Counted from the first letter of the stretch, positions 1-5,852 are shown. The stretch is 7,912 nt of DNA from Alphaproteobacteria bacterium (GCA_003696705.1 RFGD01000379.1:1-7912); one strand, 5' to 3'. Numbers and translations are program-made. The notes: a model not told the origin generated them from the letters alone.

Positions 1-30
1 GCGTGGCAGGCAGGAAATTCCGAAGGTTGG

Positions 31-107
31 TGGCGCGGTTGACGGGACTCGAACCCGCGACCCCCGGCGTGACAGGCCGGTACTCTAACCAACTGAGCTA
101 CAACCGC
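31..107 (-). tRNA. tRNA-Asp(GTC), copy 1
   Basis: This is a complete 77-nt cloverleaf on the minus strand. The acceptor stem is GCGGTTG paired with CAACCGC, the discriminator base is G (as expected for tRNA-Asp), and the CCA end is encoded (31-33). The seven-base anticodon loop CTGTCAC is closed by CCGGC/GCCGG. The anticodon GTC lies at 71-73 (read on the minus strand) and decodes GAC and GAU. All 77 bases are identical to the copy at 135-211. Only 27 nt separate the two genes, so they are probably processed from one transcript. I see no convincing terminator in the 30 bases left downstream in the window. Confidence 0.97.
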
Positions 108-134
108 ACGTATGGCTCGGGTCCGGATGGGCAG

Positions 135-211
135 TGGCGCGGTTGACGGGACTCGAACCCGCGACCCCCGGCGTGACAGGCCGGTACTCTAACCAACTGA
201 GCTACAACCGC
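135..211 (-). tRNA. tRNA-Asp(GTC), copy 2
   Basis: This is the promoter-proximal member of the tandem tRNA-Asp pair. It is a full 77-nt cloverleaf with encoded CCA (135-137), discriminator G, and anticodon GTC at 175-177. It is identical base for base to the copy at 31-107, giving a direct-repeat period of 104 bp. A good promoter (249-277) sits 37 bases upstream of its 5' end and could drive both copies. Confidence 0.97.
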
Positions 212-248
212 TCGCTGCCCGCCCGGGCGCACCCGAAGCGTGAGGCGG

Positions 249-277
249 GTTTTAGGCAGTGTTTCGCGCCGCGTCAA
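249..277 (-). promoter_or_regulatory. Promoter of the tRNA-Asp pair
   Basis: On the minus strand a -35 box TTGACG (272-277) and a -10 box TAAAAC (249-254) are separated by 17 bp. This is a close match to the housekeeping sigma-70 consensus. The -10 box lies 37 bases ahead of the tRNA-Asp 5' end at 211, leaving room for a leader of about 30 nt that RNase P would remove. Start-site data are not available, so this is a motif-based call. Confidence 0.6.
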
Positions 278-400
278 GCGCAACCGAACGCGCCCGACAC
301 GCAAGCGCTGCGGCCGCCCGCCGAAGGCCCGGCACGGCCCCCGGCACCCGTTTGCCGATGGCCCGAAGGCGGCGCCGTCACGGGCAAGATGGCGGTGAAA

Positions 401-476
401 TGGTGGGTGATGACGGACTCGAACCGCCGACATCCTCGGTGTAAACGAGGCGCTCTACCAACTGAGCTAATCACCC
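401..476 (-). tRNA. tRNA-Val(TAC)
   Basis: This is a complete 76-nt cloverleaf on the minus strand. The acceptor stem is GGGTGAT/ATCACCC, the discriminator base is A (usual for tRNA-Val), and CCA is encoded at 401-403. The anticodon loop TTTACAC is closed by CCTCG/CGAGG, placing anticodon TAC at 441-443. It reads GUA and, by wobble, other valine codons. The D arm and anticodon stem are the same as in tRNA-Val(CAC) at 597-671, so the two are paralogues. The 190 bases between this gene and tRNA-Asp hold the tRNA-Asp promoter; I see no clear terminator there. Confidence 0.97.
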
Positions 477-485
477 GGGCATCGC

Positions 486-515
486 TTCATATCGTGCCCC
501 GGCGTCGCCCCGCAA
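486..515 (-). promoter_or_regulatory. Possible promoter of tRNA-Val(TAC)
   Basis: On the minus strand TTGCGG (510-515) and TATGAA (486-491) are separated by 18 bp, with 9 bases between the -10 box and the tRNA 5' end. The boxes match the consensus only moderately (3 and 4 of 6). The other tRNA-Val gene has the same -35 hexamer with a similar distance to the tRNA, which gives some support. Confidence 0.35.
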
Positions 516-565
516 CCCCTTGGGGCCCTGGGGGCCGGGCGCGGACGCGGCGTCCGGAAACGGCA

Positions 566-592
566 AAGGCCCCGGCACGAGACCGGGGCCTT
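566..592 (-). terminator. Rho-independent terminator after tRNA-Val(CAC)
   Basis: A perfect 10-bp inverted repeat (566-575 and 583-592) with a 7-base loop forms a GC-rich hairpin. On the minus strand it is followed by TTTGCCGTTT, an interrupted T tract. It begins 4 bases after the CCA end of tRNA-Val(CAC). It would end transcription coming from that tRNA or from the HU-like gene above it, and it separates this unit from tRNA-Val(TAC). Confidence 0.85.
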
Positions 593-596
593 GGCA

Positions 597-671
597 TGGT
601 GGGCGATGAGAGATTCGAACTCCCGACATCCTCGATGTGAACGAGGCGCTCTACCACTGAGCTAATCGCCC
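597..671 (-). tRNA. tRNA-Val(CAC)
   Basis: This is a complete 75-nt cloverleaf on the minus strand with acceptor stem GGGCGAT/ATCGCCC, discriminator A and encoded CCA (597-599). The anticodon loop TTCACAT is closed by CCTCG/CGAGG. The anticodon CAC at 637-639 reads only GUG, a common codon in GC-rich genomes. The D loop is one base shorter than in tRNA-Val(TAC). The stop codon of the HU-like gene is only 19 bp upstream and a terminator follows, so the tRNA may be made by readthrough from that gene, from its own promoter (682-710), or both. Confidence 0.96.
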
Positions 672-681
672 GCCGGGCGTT

Positions 682-710
682 CCTTTAGCGTTACTCCGCC
701 GGCTCCGCAA
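682..710 (-). promoter_or_regulatory. Possible internal promoter of tRNA-Val(CAC)
   Basis: On the minus strand TTGCGG (705-710) and TAAAGG (682-687) are 17 bp apart, ending 10 bases before the tRNA 5' end. The -35 box lies inside the last codons of the HU-like gene and the -10 box lies just past its stop. The -35 hexamer and the short distance to the tRNA resemble those at tRNA-Val(TAC). The consensus match is weak (3 of 6 in each box). Confidence 0.3.
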
Positions 711-1251
711 GGGGGTCCGCCGCTTCGACGCGCAGCTTTTTGGCATGAAGCTTCACGCGGCAGACGCGCAGATCCTCTGCCTTGGCGCCGCGCCGGACGA
801 CGCGCAGCTTGCCAAGCGGTGCGGCCGAAACCTCGCCATTGTCCTCGAGGATGTCGCGAAGCTCTTCGAGGACCGCTTCCATCACCGCCTTCGCGGTCCC
901 ACGCTTGACGCCGGCACGCGCCGTCACCCGCTCGAGGAGCTCCTTCTTCGTGACGGCCTGCGTGCGCGGCACCTCGACAGTGCCCCCCTTGGCCACCGGC
1001 GTCGCGGCCTGTTCGGCGGCAGCCGGAGCCGGCACGGCCGCAAGCCTGGCCGCCTTCGGCTCGACCGCCGGTGTCGTCACCGTTGCCGACGCCGCAGTCC
1101 CCGCCTTCGCAAGCGGCGCCGCCGCGCCCGATTTCGCGCGGGTCTTTGCCTTCGCGGCCGGCTTGCGCACGCCGCGCGCCGCGCCACCCGTCGTCTTCCT
1201 GGTCGTCGTGGTCCTGCGCGTGCCCTTCGTGCTCGTGGTCTTCCTGGCCAT
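691..1251 (-). CDS. HU-family-like DNA-binding protein with basic Lys/Ala-rich N-terminal tail
   Basis: The 186-residue protein has two parts. Residues 1-98 are low-complexity, rich in Lys, Arg, Ala, Thr and Pro (15 basic residues in the first 50), like the tails of histone H1-like bacterial proteins. Residues about 100-165 resemble the N-terminal half of HU/IHF: a KKELLERV-type first helix, a second helix ending in ILEDNGEV, then a strand with PLGKLRVV in place of the usual GFGTF. The usual DNA-gripping beta arm with its proline is not seen; the sequence runs into a short charged end. It probably binds DNA and helps organise the nucleoid. The ATG at 1251 is chosen because AGGGGG (1258-1263) sits 6 bases ahead and the tail starts there; an in-frame ATG at 1266 is the alternative. 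tRNA-Val(CAC) follows 19 bp after the stop. Confidence 0.85.
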   Translation of the reverse strand: MARKTTSTKGTRRTTTTRKTTGGAARGVRKPAAKAKTRAKSGAAAPLAKAGTAASATVTTPAVEPKAARLAAVPAPAAAEQAATPVAKGGTVEVPRTQAVTKKELLERVTARAGVKRGTAKAVMEAVLEELRDILEDNGEVSAAPLGKLRVVRRGAKAEDLRVCRVKLHAKKLRVEAADPLAEPAE

Positions 1252-1642
1252 GTCCAGCCCCCTCATCGTCCGTTTGTCGCCATTGCGCGAAGGATAGCGC
1301 CGCAAGCAGCATATGGCCACAGGAAACAACATCTTGAAGGGAAGCGTGCATCGCCCACCAGATGGACGCAGCCGAACGACGCGTGACGTCGGAAGAGAGA
1401 AATTCCCCTCTCTCGACCCGGCGCAAGGGCGCTAGGCTGGCGTTCCTGGCCTGCCCACGATCACGGCGCCGCCGCAAGCAAGAAGACATGGATGAGCATG
1501 GACGAATTGGTCGCAGTGGAACGTGAAGAATGGGCTCGAATTTCCCGGTCAAGGCGATTAGGCTTGCGGAACAATTGGTAACGAGGGCCAGGGTGGAAGT
1601 GCAAGGGACGGTAATGCAGGAAACGCGACGCCGCTGCGGGCG
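1252..1642. other. Divergent intergenic region, partly lower GC
   Basis: This 391-bp stretch separates the minus-strand HU-like gene from the plus-strand RHH gene and must hold both promoters, but I find no pair of boxes good enough to call. It contains a short inverted repeat, GAGAGA (1395-1400) and TCTCTC (1409-1414), around an 8-base centre. It also contains a segment at about 1480-1620 that is near 51% GC (41 of 80 bases in 1501-1580), against about 70% around it. A 29-codon open frame with ATG (1492-1581, plus strand) lies in that segment. I do not recognise its product and do not call it a gene. Confidence 0.5.
1258..1263 (-). promoter_or_regulatory. Ribosome binding site of the HU-like gene
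   Basis: AGGGGG on the minus strand lies 6 bases ahead of the ATG at 1251. It favours this start over the in-frame upstream ATG codons at 1266 and 1332. Confidence 0.6.
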
Positions 1643-1897
1643 ATGAACAGGCGCCCCAGGAAACGGTCGGTCACCCTTCGTGGCCACCGAACGAGCATCT
1701 CTCTCGAGGAAGAGTTCTGGCAGGCGCTGCGCGAGATCGCCGAAGCCGAGGGCACCTCGATCAACCGCCTCGTCGCCCGCATCGACGAGGAACGGGGCCT
1801 GACGACGGGGCTTGCCTCGGCCGTCCGGGTCTTCACGCTCGACTACTTTCGCCGGATCGCCGCCCAGGGCGGGTCAGTTCCGCGGCGTGACGACTAG
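1643..1897 (+). CDS. Ribbon-helix-helix DNA-binding protein (RHH_4 type)
   Basis: This 84-residue protein matches the small alphaproteobacterial ribbon-helix-helix family (Pfam RHH_4, COG4321). Residues 8-20 carry the strand region with the characteristic TLRGHRTSISL stretch. Residues 21-36 form helix A (EEEFWQALREIAEAEG) and 38-50 form helix B. Residues 54-72 form a third helix with the usual LASAVRVFTLDYF pattern. RHH proteins bind DNA as dimers through the paired strands and often act as repressors; the target is unknown. The ATG at 1643 gives the usual family N-terminus, though its Shine-Dalgarno is weak. The last 24 bases overlap the 3' end of the convergent P450 gene. Confidence 0.87.
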   Translation: MNRRPRKRSVTLRGHRTSISLEEEFWQALREIAEAEGTSINRLVARIDEERGLTTGLASAVRVFTLDYFRRIAAQGGSVPRRDD

Positions 1898-3274
1898 GCG
1901 GATGCCCCCCAGTGCGCGCACGGTGAGATGCGCGACCGGGCGCGGCGGTCGGTCCTCGGCCGGCGCGAAATGGAAGGCGCCGACAAGGGCGGCCAGCATC
2001 AAGACGCCCTCGATCATGGCAAAGCCGGCGCCGGTGCATACCCGCGGGCCGGCCGAGAACGGCAGATAGGCAAGGCGCGCCGAGCGCCGGCCGGCCTCGG
2101 TCTCGAAGCGGTCGGGGTCGAAGGCGTCCGGGTTGTCCCAGTGGCGCTCGTGGCGGTGCAGGAAGAAGGGCGCAATCACGATCTGAGACCCGACCGGCAC
2201 GTCGCGGTCGCGAAAGCGCTCGGGGCGTGTCGCCTCGCGCACCATCATCGGCACGGGCGGATAGAGCCGCAGCGCCTCGCGAAAGACGTTGCGGGTGAAG
2301 GCAAGCCGCGCGAGGTCGCCAAACTCGGGCAGGCCCGTCCCGGCGACGGCCCGCACCTCGTCCAGGACGCGCGCCTGCGCCTCGGGATGGGTGGCCAGAA
2401 GATAGAGCGCCCAGGCGAGCGCCGAGGCGCTTGTCTCGTGTCCGGCAAGAAAGAAGATGGCAACCTGGTCGACCATCTCGGCGGTGTCGAAACGCTCGCC
2501 CGTCTCGGGGTCGGCCGTGGTCATGATCTTGGTGGCAAGATCGTCCGGGGCCGCGCCGCGGGCGATCTCGTCCATGCGGGCCCGCGTCATGGCGGTGATG
2601 AGGGCGCGGATCTCGCGCGCCGTCCGCCGCGCGCGGCGGCCGCGGAACCTGGGCACCCAACGCGGCAGACGGAAGAAGGCGCCGAGGTTCAGAAGGGGCT
2701 GGGCACGCTGGTGGGCACGGAAGGCATGGAAGACGCGCGCCGCAACCTCGTCGGTGATGGGAACCGAGAAGAGCGTGCGGAAGATCACGTCGGCCGCGGC
2801 AAAGCTCGCCTGTTCCTCGATCTCGACCGGGCCGGCGGCGGCGGCGCGGCCAAGGCGGTCGCGCGCGGCCTCGGCGGCGGCCAGCATCGCCGGATAGGTT
2901 TCGCGCAGGCGCCCCCCCTCGAAGGCCGGGTCGATGATGCGCCGCTGGCGCTTCCAGGTCTCGCCGTTGGTGACGAAGACCGAGTTGCCGAGGAGCGGTC
3001 GCAGCCCCTCGCCGACGCGCTCGGACTTCGGAAAGTCGTCGGGGCGTTCGTTCAGGACAAGGCGGACAAGCTCGGGCTCGTTCACGAGGAACGACCGGAA
3101 GAAGGGCGTCCGGAACTCGGCCATGCGGGCGCGGTAGAGCCGGGCCGGCTGCGAGGCGAAGATGTCCTCTCGGAAAAGCGCGAGATACCGCAGCCAGCCG
3201 ACGCGCCCCTCGGGCCGAGAGCGGGGTTTGGGCGGCACGGAGCGCGCCGGGGATGCGCCGGGCGGCCGGGTCAT
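1874..3274 (-). CDS. Cytochrome P450
   Basis: This 466-residue haem monooxygenase carries all the P450 signatures: C-helix WKRQRR (107-112), I-helix AGHETS (277-282) with the Glu280-Thr281 pair used in oxygen activation, the K-helix ExxR motif EALR (333-336), PDRF (387-390), and the haem loop FSAGPRVCTG (406-415) with Cys413 as axial ligand. There is no N-terminal membrane segment, so it should be soluble, as most bacterial P450s are. The AGHET form and overall length resemble the CYP4/CYP102-like branch more than the camphor type; this is an impression. Its ATG overlaps the stop of the upstream hydrolase-like gene (ATGA, 3271-3274) and has no clear Shine-Dalgarno, which suggests translational coupling. 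No ferredoxin or reductase partner is in the window, and the substrate is unknown. Confidence 0.96.
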   Translation of the reverse strand: MTRPPGASPARSVPPKPRSRPEGRVGWLRYLALFREDIFASQPARLYRARMAEFRTPFFRSFLVNEPELVRLVLNERPDDFPKSERVGEGLRPLLGNSVFVTNGETWKRQRRIIDPAFEGGRLRETYPAMLAAAEAARDRLGRAAAAGPVEIEEQASFAAADVIFRTLFSVPITDEVAARVFHAFRAHQRAQPLLNLGAFFRLPRWVPRFRGRRARRTAREIRALITAMTRARMDEIARGAAPDDLATKIMTTADPETGERFDTAEMVDQVAIFFLAGHETSASALAWALYLLATHPEAQARVLDEVRAVAGTGLPEFGDLARLAFTRNVFREALRLYPPVPMMVREATRPERFRDRDVPVGSQIVIAPFFLHRHERHWDNPDAFDPDRFETEAGRRSARLAYLPFSAGPRVCTGAGFAMIEGVLMLAALVGAFHFAPAEDRPPRPVAHLTVRALGGIRLVVTPRN

Positions 3275-4494
3275 GGCAAGGCGACGCTCGTGTGGCGCGA
3301 CACCGGCCGTTCGATCCGCTGGCGCGAGGGCGCGCGGCCGGCAAAGCGGTCGGCCAGTGTGCGCGGGCCGGCGGTGATCGCGAAATAGTCATAGTCCCCG
3401 GGCCGGTCGAAGGCGCACAGATACTGGAAATGCAGCCGGAAGAAGCGCCAGCGCAGGGCGCGCCAGCTGTCGGGGCTCAGGGTCTGGGTGAAGGCGGCCG
3501 AGATCACGAGCGGCCAGCGCCGACCCTCGGGCGCGACGCCCGACACGGCGACGGGGTCGCAAAGCGCGAAGGTGCAGCCGTCGCCGGGGGCGCTGACGTC
3601 GATCCATGTGAGCCCCGTTGCCGTCGAGAGCAGCGCCAGATCGGCGCGCAGCCGCCGCGCCTCGGGCAGAAACGAAACCATCGGAATGGCCTGGCCCAGC
3701 GTCAGGAAGCCAAGCGCGGGACCAAGCGGCGGCACGGCGCCGCCGCGTAGAAGATCGGCAAGGATCGACACGCCCAGATGCGCGCCGGAAGAATGGCCGA
3801 CGACCAGGACCTCGTCCACGTTCCCTTCCTCGAGCGCCGCCGCGATCCGCCTTCGAAACTCGGCCATGCGCGCCTCGAGCGCAGGCGGGTTCGCGCCGCG
3901 CCGGCTGGCCGTGAAGGCGTAGTCGTGCATGAGGTAGTGGGCAAAGATGCGCCCATCGATGCGGCGAAACCAGTGAAGGACCGCAAACGCGATGCCGACG
4001 CCGGCCAGCCATGCGGCGACCGGCCAGCCGGTTGCGGCGACAATTGCGCGGCCGGCAAGCCAGCCCGCCAGGACCGCCAGGCCAAGTTCGACCAGGAGGG
4101 CGACCACGGGATAGAGCGCGGCAATGACCGGCCCCTTTCGAAGCCGCATCAACCGCCAGAGCGCCCCCGATGAGACATAGGTCCAGGCCGTGCGCAGAAG
4201 CTGCCAATAGGTGGCAAGGATGCCCCGGTCCATTGATCCCTGCACGATGTCGGACCAGCCAAGGACCTCGAACTCGGCCTCGACGGGCGCCCCTTCGACC
4301 TCGGCGCGGACGCGCCAGCGCCCGCCGCCATGCCCCGCCAGCCCCTGGAACTCGATGCGATGACCCGAGATGGCGGCCTGCGCCGCCGCCTCTCGGCGAT
4401 AGAGTTCGCGGTAGCGCCGGGGCGGAAACGGGTCGAAGCCCGGGATATAGAACACCCGGCGTCGTCGCACCCTTCTTGCGTCGTCAGACGCCAT
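3271..4494 (-). CDS. Membrane-anchored alpha/beta-hydrolase-like protein
   Basis: The protein (407 residues from the chosen ATG) begins with a basic stretch and a first strand, VFYIPGFDPFPPRRYRE (14-30). Two hydrophobic segments, about 121-149 and 156-176, form a probable membrane hairpin. They are followed by a strand and nucleophile elbow, VLVVGHSSGAHLG (229-241), with GxSxG serine Ser235. Candidate triad partners are Asp299 or Asp313 and His355 in FRLHFQYL; this is inference from position only. The fold suggests an esterase, lipase or acyl-transfer activity at the inner face of the membrane. The stop overlaps the P450 start by 4 bp. The start is uncertain: an in-frame ATG at 4536 would add 14 residues, and neither start has a strong Shine-Dalgarno. 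Confidence 0.82.
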   Translation of the reverse strand: MASDDARRVRRRRVFYIPGFDPFPPRRYRELYRREAAAQAAISGHRIEFQGLAGHGGGRWRVRAEVEGAPVEAEFEVLGWSDIVQGSMDRGILATYWQLLRTAWTYVSSGALWRLMRLRKGPVIAALYPVVALLVELGLAVLAGWLAGRAIVAATGWPVAAWLAGVGIAFAVLHWFRRIDGRIFAHYLMHDYAFTASRRGANPPALEARMAEFRRRIAAALEEGNVDEVLVVGHSSGAHLGVSILADLLRGGAVPPLGPALGFLTLGQAIPMVSFLPEARRLRADLALLSTATGLTWIDVSAPGDGCTFALCDPVAVSGVAPEGRRWPLVISAAFTQTLSPDSWRALRWRFFRLHFQYLCAFDRPGDYDYFAITAGPRTLADRFAGRAPSRQRIERPVSRHTSVALP

Positions 4495-4672
4495 TGTCGC
4501 GCATTCCCGTCGCTCGTCCTTGCCGTCGCCCGTCATCCGCCCGCCGTCCGACCGTCTTCCGCGCGCCGTCCGCCCGCCGGCCGCGGCCGGGCTTTCGTTC
4601 CGGCACCATTGCCGCCGGTCGCGGGGGACACCGCGGGGTCCTGTCGCGGGCCACGCACGAAGCCTAGGGCCT

Positions 4673-5428
4673 TCAGCCCAGCCGCGCCAGTCCCGGCATG
4701 ACCTCGAGAAGCCAGAACGAGAAGCGCGAGAACCCGCCCGTCAGCATGAGAAGCCCGACGGTCCACAGAAGAAGGCCCATGATGCGCTCGATCCGGTCCA
4801 TGTGGCGCTTCATCCAGTTCATGAGCCCGCGCATGCGCGGGAAGAAGGCGGCCACAAGGATGAAGGGAATGCCAAGGCCCAGCGCATAGACCCCGAGAAG
4901 AAGCGTCCCGCGCGAGATCGAGCCTTCGCTTGCGGCGATCGAGAGGATCGCGCCCAGCTGCGGCCCGATGCAGGGGGTCCAGCCGAAGGCGAAGGCAAGG
5001 CCCAGCACATAGGCGCCGAACGCAGAGCCCCCCCTGTCCCCGGCGTCGAAGCGCGCCTCCCGGTCCAGGAACGGGATGCGGAAGACCCCGACGAAATGCG
5101 CGCCAAAGCCCATGACGACCAGTCCGGCAATGGTGTTGAAAAGCCCGGCATTCGACAGAAGCGCCCGCCCGAGCGCCGAGGCGGCGAAACCAAGGAACAA
5201 AAAGACCGTCGAAAGGCCGAGAACGAAGAAGAGCGCCGAAAGGGCCGCGGCCCGCTGGGCCCTCGCCTCGCCCGCGTCGATCTCGACCAGGGAAACGCCG
5301 CTCATGTAGGCAAGATAGGGCGGCACGATGGGAAGAACGCAGGGCGAGAGGAACGAAATGAGGCCGGCGACCAGCGCCACGGTCATGGCGGGCAGCAGGC
5401 TTGCGTCGATGAGGTCGATTCCGAACAT
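4673..5428 (-). CDS. ccdA: Cytochrome c biogenesis protein CcdA (DsbD-like membrane thiol transporter)
   Basis: This 251-residue inner-membrane protein has six predicted membrane segments (about 11-32, 60-82, 96-115, 135-164, 175-197, 216-232). It has the two conserved cysteines of the CcdA/DsbD family: Cys30 in LSPCVLPIVPPYL and Cys153 in GWTPCIGPQLGA. The family passes reducing equivalents from cytoplasmic thioredoxin across the membrane to periplasmic thioredoxin-like proteins, mainly for haem attachment to c-type cytochromes. The length fits short CcdA rather than full DsbD, because the periplasmic domains are absent. The ATG at 5428 is supported by GGGGA (5435-5439) 6 bases ahead; a longer frame back to 5539 gives only a non-conserved basic extension. 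The hydrolase-like gene follows on the same strand after 178 bp, and tusA diverges upstream. Confidence 0.93.
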   Translation of the reverse strand: MFGIDLIDASLLPAMTVALVAGLISFLSPCVLPIVPPYLAYMSGVSLVEIDAGEARAQRAAALSALFFVLGLSTVFLFLGFAASALGRALLSNAGLFNTIAGLVVMGFGAHFVGVFRIPFLDREARFDAGDRGGSAFGAYVLGLAFAFGWTPCIGPQLGAILSIAASEGSISRGTLLLGVYALGLGIPFILVAAFFPRMRGLMNWMKRHMDRIERIMGLLLWTVGLLMLTGGFSRFSFWLLEVMPGLARLG

Positions 5429-5434
5429 GGCGCA

Positions 5435-5439
5435 TCCCC
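5435..5439 (-). promoter_or_regulatory. Ribosome binding site of ccdA
   Basis: GGGGA on the minus strand lies 6 bases ahead of the ATG at 5428. It selects this start over longer in-frame versions. Confidence 0.55.
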
Positions 5440-5582
5440 GATGAGCGACACGGGACGGCCGGCCCCATGGCCGCCGCCCCTTCGTCTTTCCCCTCACATA
5501 ACCGCCAGAGACGCGGCCGTCACGGGGGCGTCGTGTCACAAGGCCGTGGACAAGCCGAAACCCGCCGCGCTAGGGGAAGGGC

Positions 5583-5852
5583 ATGACGACGACCGGACCC
5601 GACCCTTCCACCGCCCCGCCGCCCGAATGGGATGCCGAACTTGATGCGCGCGGGCTTCTCTGCCCGCTGCCCGTCCTCAAGGCGCGCAAGCGGCTGAAGG
5701 CGCTGGCCCCGGGCGAGGTCCTGCGCATGGTGGCCACCGATCCCGCGGCGGTGATCGACGTGCCCCATTTCTGTGCCGAACAGGGCCACGCCCTGATCGC
5801 GACCTTCGACGAGGGCGAGGCGCGCGTCTATCTGATCCGCAAGGGTGGCTGA
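5583..5852 (+). CDS. TusA/SirA-family sulfurtransferase
   Basis: This 89-residue protein has the TusA fold signature. A strand LDARGL is followed by the CPxP motif CPLP (27-30) at the start of the first helix, and Cys27 is the predicted persulfide carrier. A second strand GEVLRMVATDPAAVIDV (44-60) and helix follow, with another cysteine, Cys64, in HFCAEQGH. TusA-like proteins carry sulfur between partners for tRNA thiolation, molybdenum cofactor or other sulfur trafficking. Which of these applies here cannot be told, so I give no symbol. The first 16 residues are a Pro/Thr-rich extension. The start is well supported by AGGGGAAGG (5572-5580) just ahead of the ATG. The gene diverges from ccdA (154 bp apart) and converges with the oxidoreductase gene. 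Confidence 0.93.
   Translation: MTTTGPDPSTAPPPEWDAELDARGLLCPLPVLKARKRLKALAPGEVLRMVATDPAAVIDVPHFCAEQGHALIATFDEGEARVYLIRKGG

Noticed and set aside
31..211. The repeated 77-bp units as a CRISPR-like or mobile repeat
   Set aside because: The repeats are two tRNA-Asp genes. There are only two units, and no cas, integrase or transposase gene is nearby.
98..640. Open frames over the tRNA genes, with peptides such as TGLEPATPG and DERFELPTSS
   Set aside because: These are translations of tRNA genes, a well-known source of false proteins in databases. The cloverleaf structures explain the sequence fully.
31..671. The tRNA cluster as an attachment site of an integrated element
   Set aside because: All four tRNA genes are complete, I see no partial tRNA copy elsewhere in the window, and no integrase or phage gene is present.
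662..1687. A 341-codon minus-strand frame covering the HU-like gene
   Set aside because: It is out of frame with the HU-like protein, which has the recognisable domain and a good ribosome binding site. Its translation is low-complexity Gly/Arg sequence.
1928..3388. A 486-codon open frame on the plus strand
   Set aside because: It is antisense to the P450 gene, has a biased composition and no recognisable domain. Long antisense frames are common at this GC content, and the P450 motifs on the other strand are complete.
5429..5582. Promoter boxes for ccdA, such as TTATGT at 5496-5501 on the minus strand
   Set aside because: The match to the consensus is too poor (2 of 6 in the -10 box) to separate it from chance in this region.
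4520..5644. A 374-codon open frame on the plus strand
   Set aside because: It lies opposite ccdA and is rich in charged, low-complexity residues, as expected for the complement of a GC-rich membrane protein gene. It also runs into the TusA-like gene in a different frame.
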